A DNA stretch of 64,000 bases, from the NCBI GenBank assembly GCA_013396755.1, contig VWZF01001805.1, positions 703,728 through 767,727 of the forward strand, given 5' to 3'. Source of the stretch: Sclerurus mexicanus (taxonomy: Eukaryota > Chordata > Aves > Passeriformes > Furnariidae). The notes beneath the pieces were generated by a model. It searched no databases and was not told the DNA's origin. It saw only the letters and a list, made by a program, of their open reading frames with translations. Below are positions 26,423 through 37,299 of the stretch, in pieces (the first letter of the stretch is position 1; every line of letters starts with the position of its first letter). The position numbers and the translations under genes are program-made.

Positions 26423-26455
26423 GTGTTTGTGTGTGTGTGTGTGCGTGTGTGCGTG
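26423..26455. repeat. GT/CA dinucleotide microsatellite (imperfect)
   Basis: About 16 GT-type dinucleotides interrupted by TT and two GC steps (gtgtttgtgtgtg..., then gcgtgtgtgcgtg). This is a typical vertebrate dinucleotide repeat of modest length that is likely to vary between individuals. Confidence 0.95.
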
Positions 26456-27062
26456 CTGCAAGCCTCCCCTTGCTGCTGCTTCACAGATGATGAGAGATGT
26501 TTCAGCTCCTGCTTAGCACGGCGTGGGATCATTCACGGTGTTGGGTTTTTTTTGTCTCAAGCTGGAAAGCTCAATTTTGCTGGGTTTGTCAGTCAAAGAG
26601 GGACTGTCTCAGTTACACCTGCAGGCAGTTACCAGTGCCTCTATCTGCCTGGGGATCTATACGTGCCTCTGGTCTCAGCTTCCTCACACACCCCTGAACC
26701 TGTGCCCTCTTCCACATGTACTGCCAGAACCAAGTGTCCTGGATCACTGGGCAACCTGATCCCCCAGTAGAGCTGTGGACTTTTGGCCATTTTCAAAGTA
26801 CAATCCTGATGCTCACTGCCGTATCCAAGGGAGTGATCACACCACCACTCTAAGAGTTCTCATTGGAGACAAACAGGAGGAGTCAAAGGAAAATCAGTGG
26901 AGAAAAGACTTCTCAATTTAAAAGGCATAATATGTTTGAATTTACATAGGCATAGGTTGTGTACTTTTAGTTCAACAGCCAGACACAACTCCCAATATTC
27001 TGCTCTGCTCACAGAATAAGCTCAATGTCTGACAGCTCTGAGCAGGAGCAGCCTATTGTACA
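26456..27062. other. Unique non-coding sequence between microsatellite and CR1
   Basis: No gene recognised. Three overlapping plus-strand frames of 66-115 codons (26423-26770) share the same stop-poor, GC-richer stretch. One of them starts inside the microsatellite, which argues against real coding. Confidence 0.55.
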
Positions 27063-27345
27063 ATCACAGAATAGTTTGAGTTTGAAGGGGCCTTAAAGAT
27101 CATCTCATTCCAATCCCCTTGCTATGAGCAGGGACACCTTCCACTAAATCAGGTTGCTCAAAGCCCCATCCAACCTGACCTTGAATGCTTCCAGGCATGG
27201 GGCATCCACAACTTCTCTGGGCAGCCTCTTTCAGTGCCTCACTCCCCTCTCAGTCAATAATTCTTTTCCTAAGATCCAGTCTAAACCTACTCTCTTTTAG
27301 TTTGAAGCCTAAATTACTCCTTACCTCCTTTTCTCTCCTATCCAT
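27063..27345 (-). mobile_element. CR1 LINE, 5'-truncated 3' fragment (avian chicken repeat 1)
   Basis: Reading the plus strand gives the reverse complement of the CR1 3' end. The string atcacagaatagtttgag is followed by an aaggggccttaaagatcat block, then 'gagcagggacaccttccact', 'caggttgctcaaagcccc', 'ggggcatccacaacttctct' and 'gggcagcc'. This order is the hallmark of bird CR1 tails. The element's 3' end is at the left (27063), so it inserted on the minus strand. Homology fades after about 27300 into a diverged part and the right edge is uncertain. No reverse-transcriptase frame is present. CR1 copies move by target-primed reverse transcription and are usually dead 5'-truncated fragments like this one. 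Confidence 0.93.
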
Positions 27346-28976
27346 ATTCCTTGCAGCCAGGCCTTTTCCTACTGCAGCTCTCCAGATTCTCTGTGCTGAT
27401 ATGTTTCTGTATGTCCATACTAAGTCACACCCACATACACAGCCTCACCACAGACACCCACAGACCTTGTCCACATGAATACGTCTCACTGGATATGACA
27501 AGCCACATTGCACTTGCTTTTTTACCCATATCTGCAAGACCAAACCATTGCAAACTCACACGTTCCTCTCTTTGTCTTTCTTCCTGCCATATCCCAGGTG
27601 GCAGCAGCAATAATCATTCCAGGATCAAAACCTTCTTTCTAATATCCAGCTTTGGTTGATGATGATGTATGAAGGAGAGAGAAAAGAGACAGCTTGATTT
27701 TCATAGGCTAGGTGTTGACCCTGCTGGGCTTAGTGTAGCATGAAACTAGTTTTGACTAGTAAACTGAATAAATATACCAGGGAAGCTGTAGAGGGGCAAT
27801 ATATATGCAACACTAAGGTGCCATTTTTGCAAAATGACTTTGATTCATCAGAGGGCTAAGCTGATGCCCAGTGCATTAGAAATGCTGTAAACAGGAGCTC
27901 ACAGGGAAATATTTGAATTCATAATCTGTTTGCAGGAAACAGCTTCCTCTCCTACTTCAAAATATGAAACCATTTGGCAGAGCAGCTCAGGGCAAAACCC
28001 ATGGGACATGGTGCTGCCAGGCAGCCCAAGGAATGCAGCAAGAAGGTGAACAAAGGGCTCTCTGCTGCACTGTCAGGTCTACAAGAGCCAGGAGAGTCAC
28101 TAGGATGATAGATATGGCAGAAAGAGAAAGAGCTGGTTTGTTAGCAGAAAAGCCTACATGTTCTTTGAAATTCTGTCTAAGTGGAAGCAGCAAAGTAAAT
28201 GGCTGGGAGCTGGTCTCTGTGCTAAATAGAGGACTTAACAGAAGGGTGATAAAGTGATGGTTACTTTGGCCTTTCAGCTCACAGAATCTCTTCCCAGGCA
28301 GGGCCCAATGGTTCTGGATTGTCCTCAGTGCTCTGGCAAGGGGCTTTGGCCCATCTTTCTGGATCTGCACCACAGCATCATCCATGGCAGAGGACTAATA
28401 TGTTGACAAATTTAAATGTCAGATGTGTCACGAGGCATGAAATGTTTCTGGTTGAATCCAGAGAGATCTGAAGCTTCTCCAAGCTCAGGGTAGCTAAGCC
28501 TGAGACTTCAGTCTGAGCCAACTTCAAAGGGCAAACCCTGTTCTTTGCCCTCATGGAATGGGTGCAGGGAAGCACTGAGTTACAAGGATTTTGGGGGATG
28601 CACTATGAAAGAAGTACAGACTCAACAGACATCCTGCTCAATACAGTTTTGAAGCTGTATCTTCCCGGGCAGGAGGCAAGATGACCAATCTCTGAGAGTG
28701 CTCCAAACTGATCAGACGTAACCCCAAACCAGTCTAAGAGCCATATGGTCATATTTAGCAGGATGCTGCACTTTCCTGAGTGGAAGCATTTCCTAAAGGA
28801 TTCTAGGACATCTTAATGGATTATGGGGCATTTCCCTTTAATTCCTGCAGCAGCAGGCAGTAACAACGAAGAACTGCATCTGTTGTCTTCATTTACTTTC
28901 TAGTGAGTGATTGTGTTTTTTTGGATAGTCCTTTAAAGATGGACTGGGAATTCTGCTGTCCAAAACTACAGCCCTT
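27346..28976. other. Unique non-coding sequence, no gene seen
   Basis: The first part may hold a further, very diverged continuation of the CR1 copy. Nothing else is recognised. A 132-codon minus frame (27987-28385) has a partner frame on the plus strand (27964-28257) and no domain signature. Confidence 0.5.
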
Positions 28977-29003
28977 GCTTGGTGAGAGGAACTCTCACCA
29001 AGC
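28977..29003. repeat. Perfect 11-bp inverted repeat (hairpin)
   Basis: The 11-mer gcttggtgaga (28977-28987) is followed by a five-base loop ggaac and its exact reverse complement tctcaccaagc (28993-29003). This would make a stable short hairpin in RNA, or a small cruciform in DNA. The stem is shorter than a typical microRNA precursor and pairing does not continue outward, so a miRNA is unlikely. Confidence 0.85.
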
Positions 29004-29928
29004 TGGGTTAGGCTGGAGGTAAAGGAACCATATTATTTTTGCACATCATGGCACATGCCTTCTAACAGGCAAAGGAAATCAGGGCTCTTACCATTGCTCT
29101 CTTAGGCTGGGGACAATAAGTAGCTGGATTGAGGTCAGTGGATTTTGTGGACAAGAGGACACTTTCTGTAATTTTTTTTCCCTCAGCGCAATGAGGGCTT
29201 CCACTGAGGAAAGAGCAAATATAATAAAGGAAAACTTCTCATACTGAAAGACATTTTTCTATTAAATATAGAGGTCAAAGGAGAAAAAGTGAGAGAGGAA
29301 GAGATCCTGGCAAAGGTTTATTTAATATAAGCTACATTTATATTTTTTTGTGAGTTGCAGAGCATAAATTGAGCATTTTAATGTATTCCATAATGCTGCA
29401 GAAACATGACCTTGAAGTTAGCACAGAAATCTATTTCAGCTTTTATTTAGCAGCTGTGTAGCCTTTCAGAATATGAACTTTAATAGGAGTGGAGTTAACA
29501 ACCAATTGTCTTCACTCAGGCATGATCATAATCTGATTCATGAACACATACTCTTCTGTATTACTATTTGTTTAATTTTCCATCCTTTGAAATAAGTGCT
29601 CAAATCCCTATTCTGGCTCCTAGATCAAGACTTAGGGCCCGTGAATGTTTTATCTGCTTCTGTGAAGGAGAAACACTTGGGAGAATACAAGCACACCCCA
29701 ATCACTCAGGGAGTATTTGTTGCCCTGAGAAAACTACCACAGCTCACAAATTATTTCTGCCCAAACCAATCTATCTTGCAATCATTTGCAAGAAAATAAA
29801 AACAGAATTTTCTTCTTTTTTCTTCTTCTGAATTTCATCGAAATGTGTTTCAACTTCAAAGAAAGGTTTTCCAAAGAATTTTTTCAAGTTGCAAAATCCA
29901 CTAAAATTACTTCCCTCTCTTTTTTTTG

Positions 29929-29939
29929 CCCCCCCCCCC
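29929..29939. repeat. Poly-C homopolymer (C11)
   Basis: Eleven consecutive C follow a run of T and G (ttttttttg) and precede T6. A mononucleotide C run this long is uncommon in this window and could be a site of length variation or assembly error. Confidence 0.9.
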
Positions 29940-30780
29940 TTTTTCTAAGGGAAAGAAACAAGGACTTAAAGTATTTAGGAGACATATATTTTGCTAGCAA
30001 AAATATACTGTGGTGGAGGAAATAACACTGTAACACTGTGCAGAATGTGCTGCTGCCCAGCCCATGATGTACCATGATGATAGCAGCCACCTCTCATAAA
30101 AAAACACATTTAAGAAAAGCAAGAACTTTGTAGCAGTAAATGAACAACTTGAAAAAATACAAAGATGAATTAAAGAATCAGGAATGAGTAAGCTCTGTTC
30201 CAGTCTACTTGCTGGCTTTTTGATTGACGTAGAGATAGGCTGGAGGAAAGAAACAGAATCTCTTGATAAGAAACATTGCACTGCTGGGTTCCTTTTCTGC
30301 CTGTCTGTCTGGAGACAAGTGACAACTGAGCGCACAGCCCTGCACCTGCTCCATCAGATCTGGTTTGCTCAGCATCACAGTTATCACATCTGAAAGCCCC
30401 ATCCAGAGGTCTCCTGCACTTCCCCGTCCGAATCCCTTCCTTTGTGGCTCACAAGGTCTGCTCAAAGGGGTTGCCCTCTCTTTCACCTTCCATTCACTAC
30501 TGGCAAAGGAAAGGAAAGAGAGAGAAGGCAGAAGGGAGGAGGGAAGTCATAGTGAGTGGTGTAAATAATCAGAGAAAGAAAAAGTTACCCACCCAAAAAA
30601 ACGTATGCAGAGTGAGTGTGGCTGACAAACTGTCACTGCCAGCGTCCTTCACTTCCCTTGCTGTCATTTGTAATTCATCAGAAGCAGAGAGAGGACTCAG
30701 AATCATAACAGGGTGGCATCTTCCATCACAAGAAATTCCGTTCTTCTAATTAACTTTCCCACTGACCCAGAGACAAACAC

Positions 30781-30793
30781 TGTGTGTGTGTGT
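30781..30793. repeat. Short TG dinucleotide repeat
   Basis: Six TG units (tgtgtgtgtgtgt), then the degenerate tail atggtgtgcgg. It is minor low-complexity DNA. Confidence 0.8.
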
Positions 30794-31171
30794 ATGGTGT
30801 GCGGAGAGAGTCAGGGAGGGGTATTGCACTCTGATGTCTCCACGTTTATGACACTGCTGTTTGATTGGTTTGTGGGGAGAGGGGGGGATTAATTTGTGCC
30901 TCTAAAGCATGCATGGGTAGTCTTTAAATTTGCTTGAAACAGAGGTTTCCTTTGCCTATTGTGATCTGCCCTTGTCTGAAGGAAAACGTGCTTACCATGC
31001 AGCACAGCGAACAGCATGGAGCGTGTATCCAGATGATCCTGAAGGACTTCGACTCCTTTTGTGTGAGAAACAGATTTCTGCTCCTCACCCTTATCTTATG
31101 GATGTTGACTTTACACAACTGTTACCAAACCTGCCCCTCATCCCTGTTATAGGCTGGTAGACTAACTTACA

Positions 31172-31200
31172 AGGAAGACTTAAAAGGAGGACTTAAAAGG
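31172..31200. repeat. Imperfect two-copy short tandem duplication
   Basis: ggaagacttaaaa is followed directly by ggaggacttaaaagg, a 14-nt period with one substitution. Another ggagga string appears a few bases later (about 31207), so the duplication may once have been longer. Confidence 0.75.
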
Positions 31201-33619
31201 TGCTCCAAGGAGGACTGTGACGAGTCAGACCAAAGATTCAGCTCACCCCATCTCTTATCTTAAACATTGGACACTACTAAATATTTAGGAATCGTTCTTA
31301 AGAATTGGGTGGGCATATAGGCATAAACCTCTTAATGTCTTGGCCAATGGTTCGTCGCACAAGGAGAGCCATAAATCTGGGGGAAGGCAATGTCTTTATC
31401 TGCACAGGTGATTGAGCTGGGGACTCCAGGGGCACAAAAACAAGGTTTCGAAAGGTTTCAAGGTTTTCAAAACAAAACTGTAAGGTTTAGAAACAGATAC
31501 GCCAAAACACAGTCAGTCATTGCGGAAACCTTGTTCTTGAAGAACTGATTTATTATCAATGCCACGGGATGAAATAATTTTTTAATGATCCTTTTGTAAT
31601 TGAGCAATAAGATCCTAATGGATTATAGCCAAGCTGAACCTAAATGTTAGAGTAAGCTACCCTGGAAGCAGTAACTGACTGATGCAACAGCCTGGAAATC
31701 TTGGGGTGACTTGATATAAATTAACAAGTAGAGGTTTATAATGCATTAAATATGACAATTAATCTTACAGTCAGTGAAGTGTCTTCTCTGTGAGCTATTT
31801 TGATGTCAAATAACATTTTTTTTCACTCTCCCTGAACCTCCTGGTTTCACTCATTATACCATAAATTTTGTATTCACACCACCAATCAGCAAAGTAAAAA
31901 CTGTTAAAGAGGAAGGTAGAAATGTAGTCACTTAAATAGAAAATAGTAGGCTATAGCAGTTTCATATAGCCTACATCTCTCAAAATCACTTATTGCTTTC
32001 AAGGGGATTCAATTGGTAGCCACATAGTTTATGTGAAGCCTGTCTAGGATGCTGGCTGTTTCCTAGGGCTGCAAACAATTCTCTGTGTAACCCATATGCC
32101 ATAACGCCAGATAGAGCTCAGCCAACAGTGCTGCCTCTGCCATGAAGTACAGAGCCTTATCACAGTTATTATGTTCAATTAGTTTTCCTGTCTAGTTTGA
32201 GCAATTACATCTGAAGGCTTTTTTTTTTTAATGAAATATGCTTATAATACCTCCTTCTTTCCAATTTCTCACTGCATGGATAAGATTGTTTCTTTATACC
32301 ATGTATGTGGAGATCAATGACATATTGCAGAACCCACTATGTCTCTGGAAGGCACTTTAAGAAGTTTATGAGGGCAGCAACTTGCCATTTGATTGGTCAT
32401 TTGCAGAAGATATATGAAACATAGTCAAGCGAGCAGAGGATGAGCTATTGTTTACTGCAGGGAATTTGATGAGTCCTTTCATGGAGAGAGGTGTCAGAAG
32501 CAGGATAACCTTGGGACTTGTAGGTCCTGCTGAAAACAAGTGGATGAGATTAGAACAGTTGTGCATATACAGCCAGAATTACTGGGACGAGCCACAGAGT
32601 TCAGTGGGAGTTAGGATCATCTATGAATATGGGTAAAGTGGATAGAGTATTTAGGTGAATAAGGTCCTTACAAAAATTTGACTTGGGGGATTGACTCACA
32701 TATGATCAATTGATTAGGGGTTTGATTAAGAGAGAGTCATCCTTGAGAGCAGAGTCCTTAGCCCCCTGGTATGGAAGGTTGTGTCTTTTATCTCAAGCAC
32801 TGGCCAATATTTCTGGGCAACCAACATTCAGGCTCTAAAATATAAATGCTATTTTGGGATTTCCAGGCTGTTTAATTCACTCATCTAGAAATAATCCTGG
32901 TGTTCAGCAGGATGTCTGTTGGGAGGTCATGGATTAATTTATTTAGTCTATAAATTAAGAAAAAATACTGGCCTCAAATGTATGCAAGACAGATGCTGAG
33001 GAGCGGATTGGAAGCCAAAAACCATTAGAAGGAACTTGCACACACTGTATCTCTGTATTAGCCTCGAGGTCAGCAGAGTGGGGTCCTGGAACCCTCCTGA
33101 TAGCTGACGTGAGATGAAAAACACTTCAAGAAATGGGCCCCGCTTTCACCTGCACTCAGCTACCAAGAGGGCTGTTTCTGAATGGCCAGGTGTGGCCTTT
33201 CGCCCCAAGCTTTGCCAGCTTGCACATGGCTGAATGAATCTGCTAAAATGATCAGCTGGGAAATAGCTAATATCATTAAATACCATTTAAGCTGTCATTT
33301 TTATGTGTAGAGTCAACACCCCCCACGAAGAATGGGTCAGCTCACGCCTCAGGGAGTGATCATTGCAGGTGTGTTGCTGCCTTGGAAAAACATCAGGGTC
33401 TTGCTTTGCCCTGGCTTATATTTAAGACTACAGCACAGTTTATGTAAAGGCAAGATTGGGCCCTGAGGAGCGATGTCTGTCATGAGGCGCATGAGAAAGA
33501 ATAAAGGAAGAAGCCTGATGTCAGATTCTTGATTTTGCTGAAGTTCCAACACAGCACAAATTCCCAAAGCCCCAGGAAGGAGCACTGAAATTTTCTTTAG
33601 CAGACTAATGATGTTTGAG

Positions 33620-34180
33620 GCTATTTTTCTTGTTGCAGACAACTGCACACCAATAGCAACAAAAAAAAGAGCCTAATGAACCTGCAGAAACGTATGGCCC
33701 TAATGAAGATGAAAGCCTCTCTTCCAGCTACCTTGCCTAGAAACACAAAAAAGGAGGAAATTAAAAAAAGAAAAGACAAGGTGCCAGCTGCTTGGAGAGA
33801 TTTCAGATGCACAACTGTGTCTGCAAAAAGAAAAGCAGGAAAGGAAGAAAAAGCTTTTCCCCCGGGGTTCTCCTACAGGACCATTCTTCATTGCAGCTGA
33901 GCTTGCATTAAATGGCACAGCTGGTTGGAAGAGGAAAGCTTCTGGGTGGAGGGAATACAGAGATATATATTTTTAATGGGCTCATAAGTTCCTGGAGAGA
34001 GAAATGAAGAGCTGTTAAGCTTCTTGAGCTGAAAAGTTCTTCTGATTCCAAGGGCCTTGAGTGTTGCATTGCCTCCAGTGATTGTCAGCTCTCTGCGGTC
34101 CTCACTCCATTTGTTATTTTATTTGTATGAGAACAAACAGCCTATCCCCTGATAAGATTTATAACTAATGCTGAGCAGGA
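33620..34180 (+). repeat. Copy A of a diverged direct duplication
   Basis: This block aligns by eye in the same orientation with 34760-35405. Anchors in order are: a pyrimidine-rich string ending ttgttgcag (33638), gcagaaac (about 33684), ttcca before 33729, a gacaag.tgccag string near 33776, 'ctacagga.cattcttcattgc' near 33873, gatatatatttttaat at 33962, 'gaaatgaag.gctgtt' near 34002, 'gatgaaaagttct'-like at about 34030, and a ttttatttgta/gataagattta pair at 34119-34163. A lysine/arginine-rich frame (33639-33898) is open through part of it. The same frame is not kept in copy B, so coding is unlikely. The origin could be an old transposon inserted twice or a local segmental duplication. Confidence 0.75.
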
Positions 34181-34759
34181 TTGTACAGAAAATACTGAAA
34201 GTTATACTGTAAGGCTTGTTGGTTTTTACTGAGATTTGTTCCAGGATAGCAAGATATTAGTATACCAGCTTTCTCCTCTGGAAGCTGCCTTCAAGGCTCA
34301 ATTTTTTTTTCTGCTGGTGAAAGAATTTTGTCCTTTATTTCCAGTTCCTCGTGATCCCTTGGAGTAACAGACAGTTTCAAGCATGGGGCTCTTTGGCCAG
34401 AGTTTTGGGGGTAGGCAAGGCTGGACTGGCAGAAGATGCTGAATGTTGCGTTTGACGTGGGGTTGGTGGAGCTGCGCTGAAGCCCCTGTCCATATCCTCA
34501 CCAGTGCCACAACACAGAGCTGACATTTCTAGGAGTCAGGACTTTTCACACAATAGCAAAACATAAAAATCAGTTGCCCAATGAATGCGGTTTTCCAATG
34601 AAGGGGAATAAAACTTACCAGCAGCCGACTTAAGTTCTGCCTTCAGCTCTTCTATTCAAAGTCTTTGGGTCACTCTGAGTTTAAGAGCTGAGTTTGAGAT
34701 GTTATGTATGGGTGATATACTGGAATAAGAAGAGCTCGTAAAAAGGATGATCATTTCTG
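34181..34759. other. Spacer between the two duplicated blocks
   Basis: No convincing similarity to the blocks on either side and no gene recognised. It carries a T9 run at about 34302-34310. A weak match to sequence left of copy A (atg.tgtcatgagg-like strings near 34699) hints that the duplicated unit may extend further left than I can anchor. Confidence 0.5.
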
Positions 34760-35405
34760 CTCTGAGTATTTCTTGCATTGCAGTGGTGCCTTGAGGTTTC
34801 ATTCTTGAGCAGGTAGTACATGTGCCAAGTACTGTCCAGACTCAAAGCAACACAGCCCAGAAGGATAACATATACCTTAGGAAAGAGCAGAAACATCTCA
34901 CTTGCTAATAACAATGAAAACAATTTTTCCAGGGACTCTATCTGCAAAATACACAAACTGGAGAAGGAAATGAAAAGGACAAAGCTCCAGTGATTAAAGA
35001 TGTTTCAAAGGCACAATTTGAGCTGCAAACGGAGGGGGGGGAAGTAAAAAAGGAAAAAAAGATAGAGAAAAAGAAAAATAAATCCCTGTCTCACTGGGGC
35101 TGCTGCTACAGGTCATTCTTCATTGCTGCTGTTGCTGATTCTGCATTAGAGGTGTAGCTGATTAAAGATTTGGTTTTGGGGAAGGTTAGGGGTGAGGTAA
35201 TACATAGATATATATTTTTAATCAGCTTGTAAGTTATTAGAAGGTGAAATGAAGGGCTGTTCAACTTGTACAGATGAAAAGTTCTCAGGATCTTGAATGC
35301 TACAGATGTTTTACCAATTGCCTTTCATCTTTGCAGTCTTTATTCCTGCTATGATTTTTATTTGTGCACTGACCAACAGGAGTCCTCTGACAAGATTTGT
35401 GGCAG
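34760..35405 (+). repeat. Copy B of a diverged direct duplication
   Basis: This is the partner of 33620-34180, offset by about 1.2 kb. 'ctacaggtcattcttcattg' starts at 35106 against 33873 in copy A (offset 1233), and gatatatatttttaat starts at 35207 against 33962 (offset 1245). Substitutions and small indels are spread evenly, so the duplication is old. The part before the shared core contains a G run (35033-35041) and an AAGAAAAA-rich stretch absent in that form from copy A. A frame open from about 34934 to 35155 exists, but a one-base indel against copy A at the 'ctacagg' core argues that reading frame was not under selection. Confidence 0.75.
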
Positions 35406-36074
35406 ATGTTTGTTTTTTGTCCTCAACACAGACTACACCACTACTGATGATATCCATAAAACATTCTCTGGTTAGACACAGGTCACTTTGGCATGGAACT
35501 GAAGACATGTAACCACTTCCTACCACGCTAATAAACTCTTACACCTCCAGTTCCATGATACAATAAAATCCATTTAAGGCTTCCAACACTGGACCAGGTA
35601 CACTATGGTTGCATGATGTAAAACACTGATCTGCTGTGCATCAACTGGCTTTCTGCAAGACCTGATGCTACATCTGATCCTGCAGTCAGCCTAAAACCTC
35701 CAGAAACTTTACACTGCCCTCTCCAGCTGGTTACAGAGAAAGGCAACCCTGTTTCCAGACCAGATTCAGTCCCTGAGACTGAGCTGGTCCTGCACATGTC
35801 TGATGGGAATGGTCTTAGGACCAAGGGCACAAACACTGGCTTGTGAATTTATCTGTGCCTGGAATGTATCACACCAGGATGGAACCTGCAATGTGAGCCT
35901 GCACAGCTACTTATCTTGACCTGTGTGTCACATATTTTTGCTCACTGAACTCGTAGAGTTGGGGTAAAATACTTCTTGCAGCTGCATATTTCTTTTTCTT
36001 TTAACCAGTAAGATGTTTCCAGTTAGGAAGGCTCATGTGCTGAGACGTCCAGGCTGCAGGTATGCTTTTTCCAT
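35406..36074. other. Unique non-coding sequence, no gene seen
   Basis: No exon or transposon recognised. AATAAAAT-like hexamers near 35562 have no associated transcript signal. Confidence 0.55.
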
Positions 36075-36160
36075 TAAAACAAAAACAAAACAAACAAAAC
36101 AAAACAAACAAAAAAAACCCAAAACAAACAAACAAAAAGAAACAAAGAAAAAAAAGAAAA
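36075..36160 (+). repeat. CAAAA/CAAA low-complexity repeat
   Basis: About 86 bases made almost wholly of CAAAA and CAAA units, grading into AAAG units at the right end. The minus-strand frame across it reads as a phenylalanine/leucine-rich peptide, which is a translation artefact of the repeat. It could be the tail of a decayed retroposed copy. Confidence 0.9.
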
Positions 36161-36450
36161 GATGACACAGGTTTCTTCTTCCCACCTCTCCAGCTCAAGT
36201 GGTTTACTGAGATTTAAAATAAACAAAAATTGCTACACAGCAACCTCTTGCCCTCTTCCCCAAGAACCAGCCTTTGAGATGTGGAGCATGGATAGAAGAA
36301 TCATTAGAGTGTGATAAATAAACCTATCATAGGGATAAGAGAAGTCCTGAGCTACATGTATCGGGTAGATGGAAATAGAAAGAGGTTACACCAGTGAGGT
36401 GAAAGGGCAGAGTGGCATGCAGCTAGCGTTTAAAAAAGAATTAGTTAAAG
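36161..36450. other. Unique sequence between A-rich tracts
   Basis: Non-repetitive sequence with no gene or element recognised. Confidence 0.5.
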
Positions 36451-36477
36451 AGAAAAAAACAACCAAACAAAAAAAAG
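36451..36477 (+). repeat. A-rich/CCAAAC low-complexity tract
   Basis: Short tract of A7, caaccaaac and A8, similar in make-up to its neighbours at 36075-36160 and 36588-36640. Confidence 0.75.
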
Positions 36478-36587
36478 AGTGAAAATAATCCTGAGAGGTA
36501 GTCAAGGAAGAGAGGAGAAACAAAGACATTTATTCAAAGCAAAAGTTACAGAGCTATTTACAGTGAGGCAGGGTAGGATGAGTGCAG

Positions 36588-36640
36588 GAAAAAAGAAAAA
36601 AAAAAAACAAACAAAAACCAAAACCACAAAACCAAAACAG
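36588..36640 (+). repeat. A-rich/CAAA low-complexity tract
   Basis: A long A run followed by caaacaaaaacc and accacaaaacc units. It is the third such tract in under 600 bases. Confidence 0.85.
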
Positions 36641-37263
36641 GCTGTTGGTATTTTCAGGAAGAATCTTACCAGAATGGCTTCCTGATGGCTGGCCAGCTTT
36701 GGTGAAATCCAGCTTGGCTGTTCATTTTATTAATTGAGATTCTGAACATATTTGATTGTAAGACAGAACTTTTTGGCTATTGTTTTCTTTTTAAATTTAA
36801 TCCTTTTTATGTTTTAATGAACAATAGGGACAGGAACATCTTGTTTTCATTCTTTTTCCTCTTTCTTTTAGCATTAGTAATGTACAACAAAGAGAAGGGA
36901 GATGAGATACTATTGCTATTCTTAGCACCTAATGCAGATGCTCATGAATGCTGGAATAAAGATATGTGGGCTCAGATAGTCTTTTCCTCATTTGCACATT
37001 TCTCTTGATAGAAATTATAAATTCATCCTTGCCTTTGTCTGAATTCCTCTATTTTTCATTTCATTTCCAATGCACTGAAGGTTTTTTGTGCCACTTCATG
37101 TTTCAGCCCCAGCATCTCTCTGTTTCTGCTGACTCTGACACTGTCTCCCTTTTGTAAGTCAGGATCATCATTGGGGCACTGCTTAATTACATGGCCTTTT
37201 AGGCTGTTTCTCCTTTGGTCACTCTTTCTCTTCCAGACCTCGAGTATGAACTCATGACACGGT
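36641..37263. other. AT-rich unique sequence, no gene seen
   Basis: AT-rich DNA with T-rich runs around 36785-36870. No exon or element recognised. Confidence 0.5.
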
Positions 37264-37299
37264 GGGTCACAATATCACTGCGGGTCACAATATCACTGC
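37264..37299. repeat. Exact tandem repeat, two 18-nt units
   Basis: The unit gggtcacaatatcactgc occurs at 37264-37281 and again, with no mismatch, at 37282-37299. Perfect identity suggests a recent slippage duplication, or a two-copy minisatellite that may vary in number between individuals. Confidence 0.93.

Larger units (their letters stand above)
29004..33619. other. Unique non-coding sequence with low-complexity patches
   Basis: No gene recognised. It holds a T-run followed by an 11-base C run (29929-29939), a short TG repeat (30781-30793), a small tandem duplication of ggaagacttaaaa/ggaggacttaaaagg (about 31172-31200), and four copies of aaggttt within 47 bases (31442-31488). Open frames stay at or below 113 codons and show no family signature. 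Confidence 0.55.

Noticed and set aside
27987..28385. 132-codon minus-strand frame near the CR1 copy, considered as CR1 reverse transcriptase
   Set aside because: No reverse-transcriptase or endonuclease motif is visible, and the CR1 copy is truncated far 3' of its coding region.
33639..33898. Lysine/arginine-rich frame after a strong acceptor-like string in copy A of the duplication, considered as an exon of a basic nuclear protein
   Set aside because: Copy B differs by indels that change the frame, including a one-base indel at the most conserved core. Composition follows the A-rich DNA, and no known family matches.
36001..36198. Phenylalanine- and leucine-rich minus-strand frame resembling a membrane protein
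   Set aside because: It is the translation of the CAAA low-complexity repeat read on the other strand.
37264..37299. Direct repeat considered as a CRISPR-like array
   Set aside because: Only two abutting units with no spacer, in vertebrate-type DNA.
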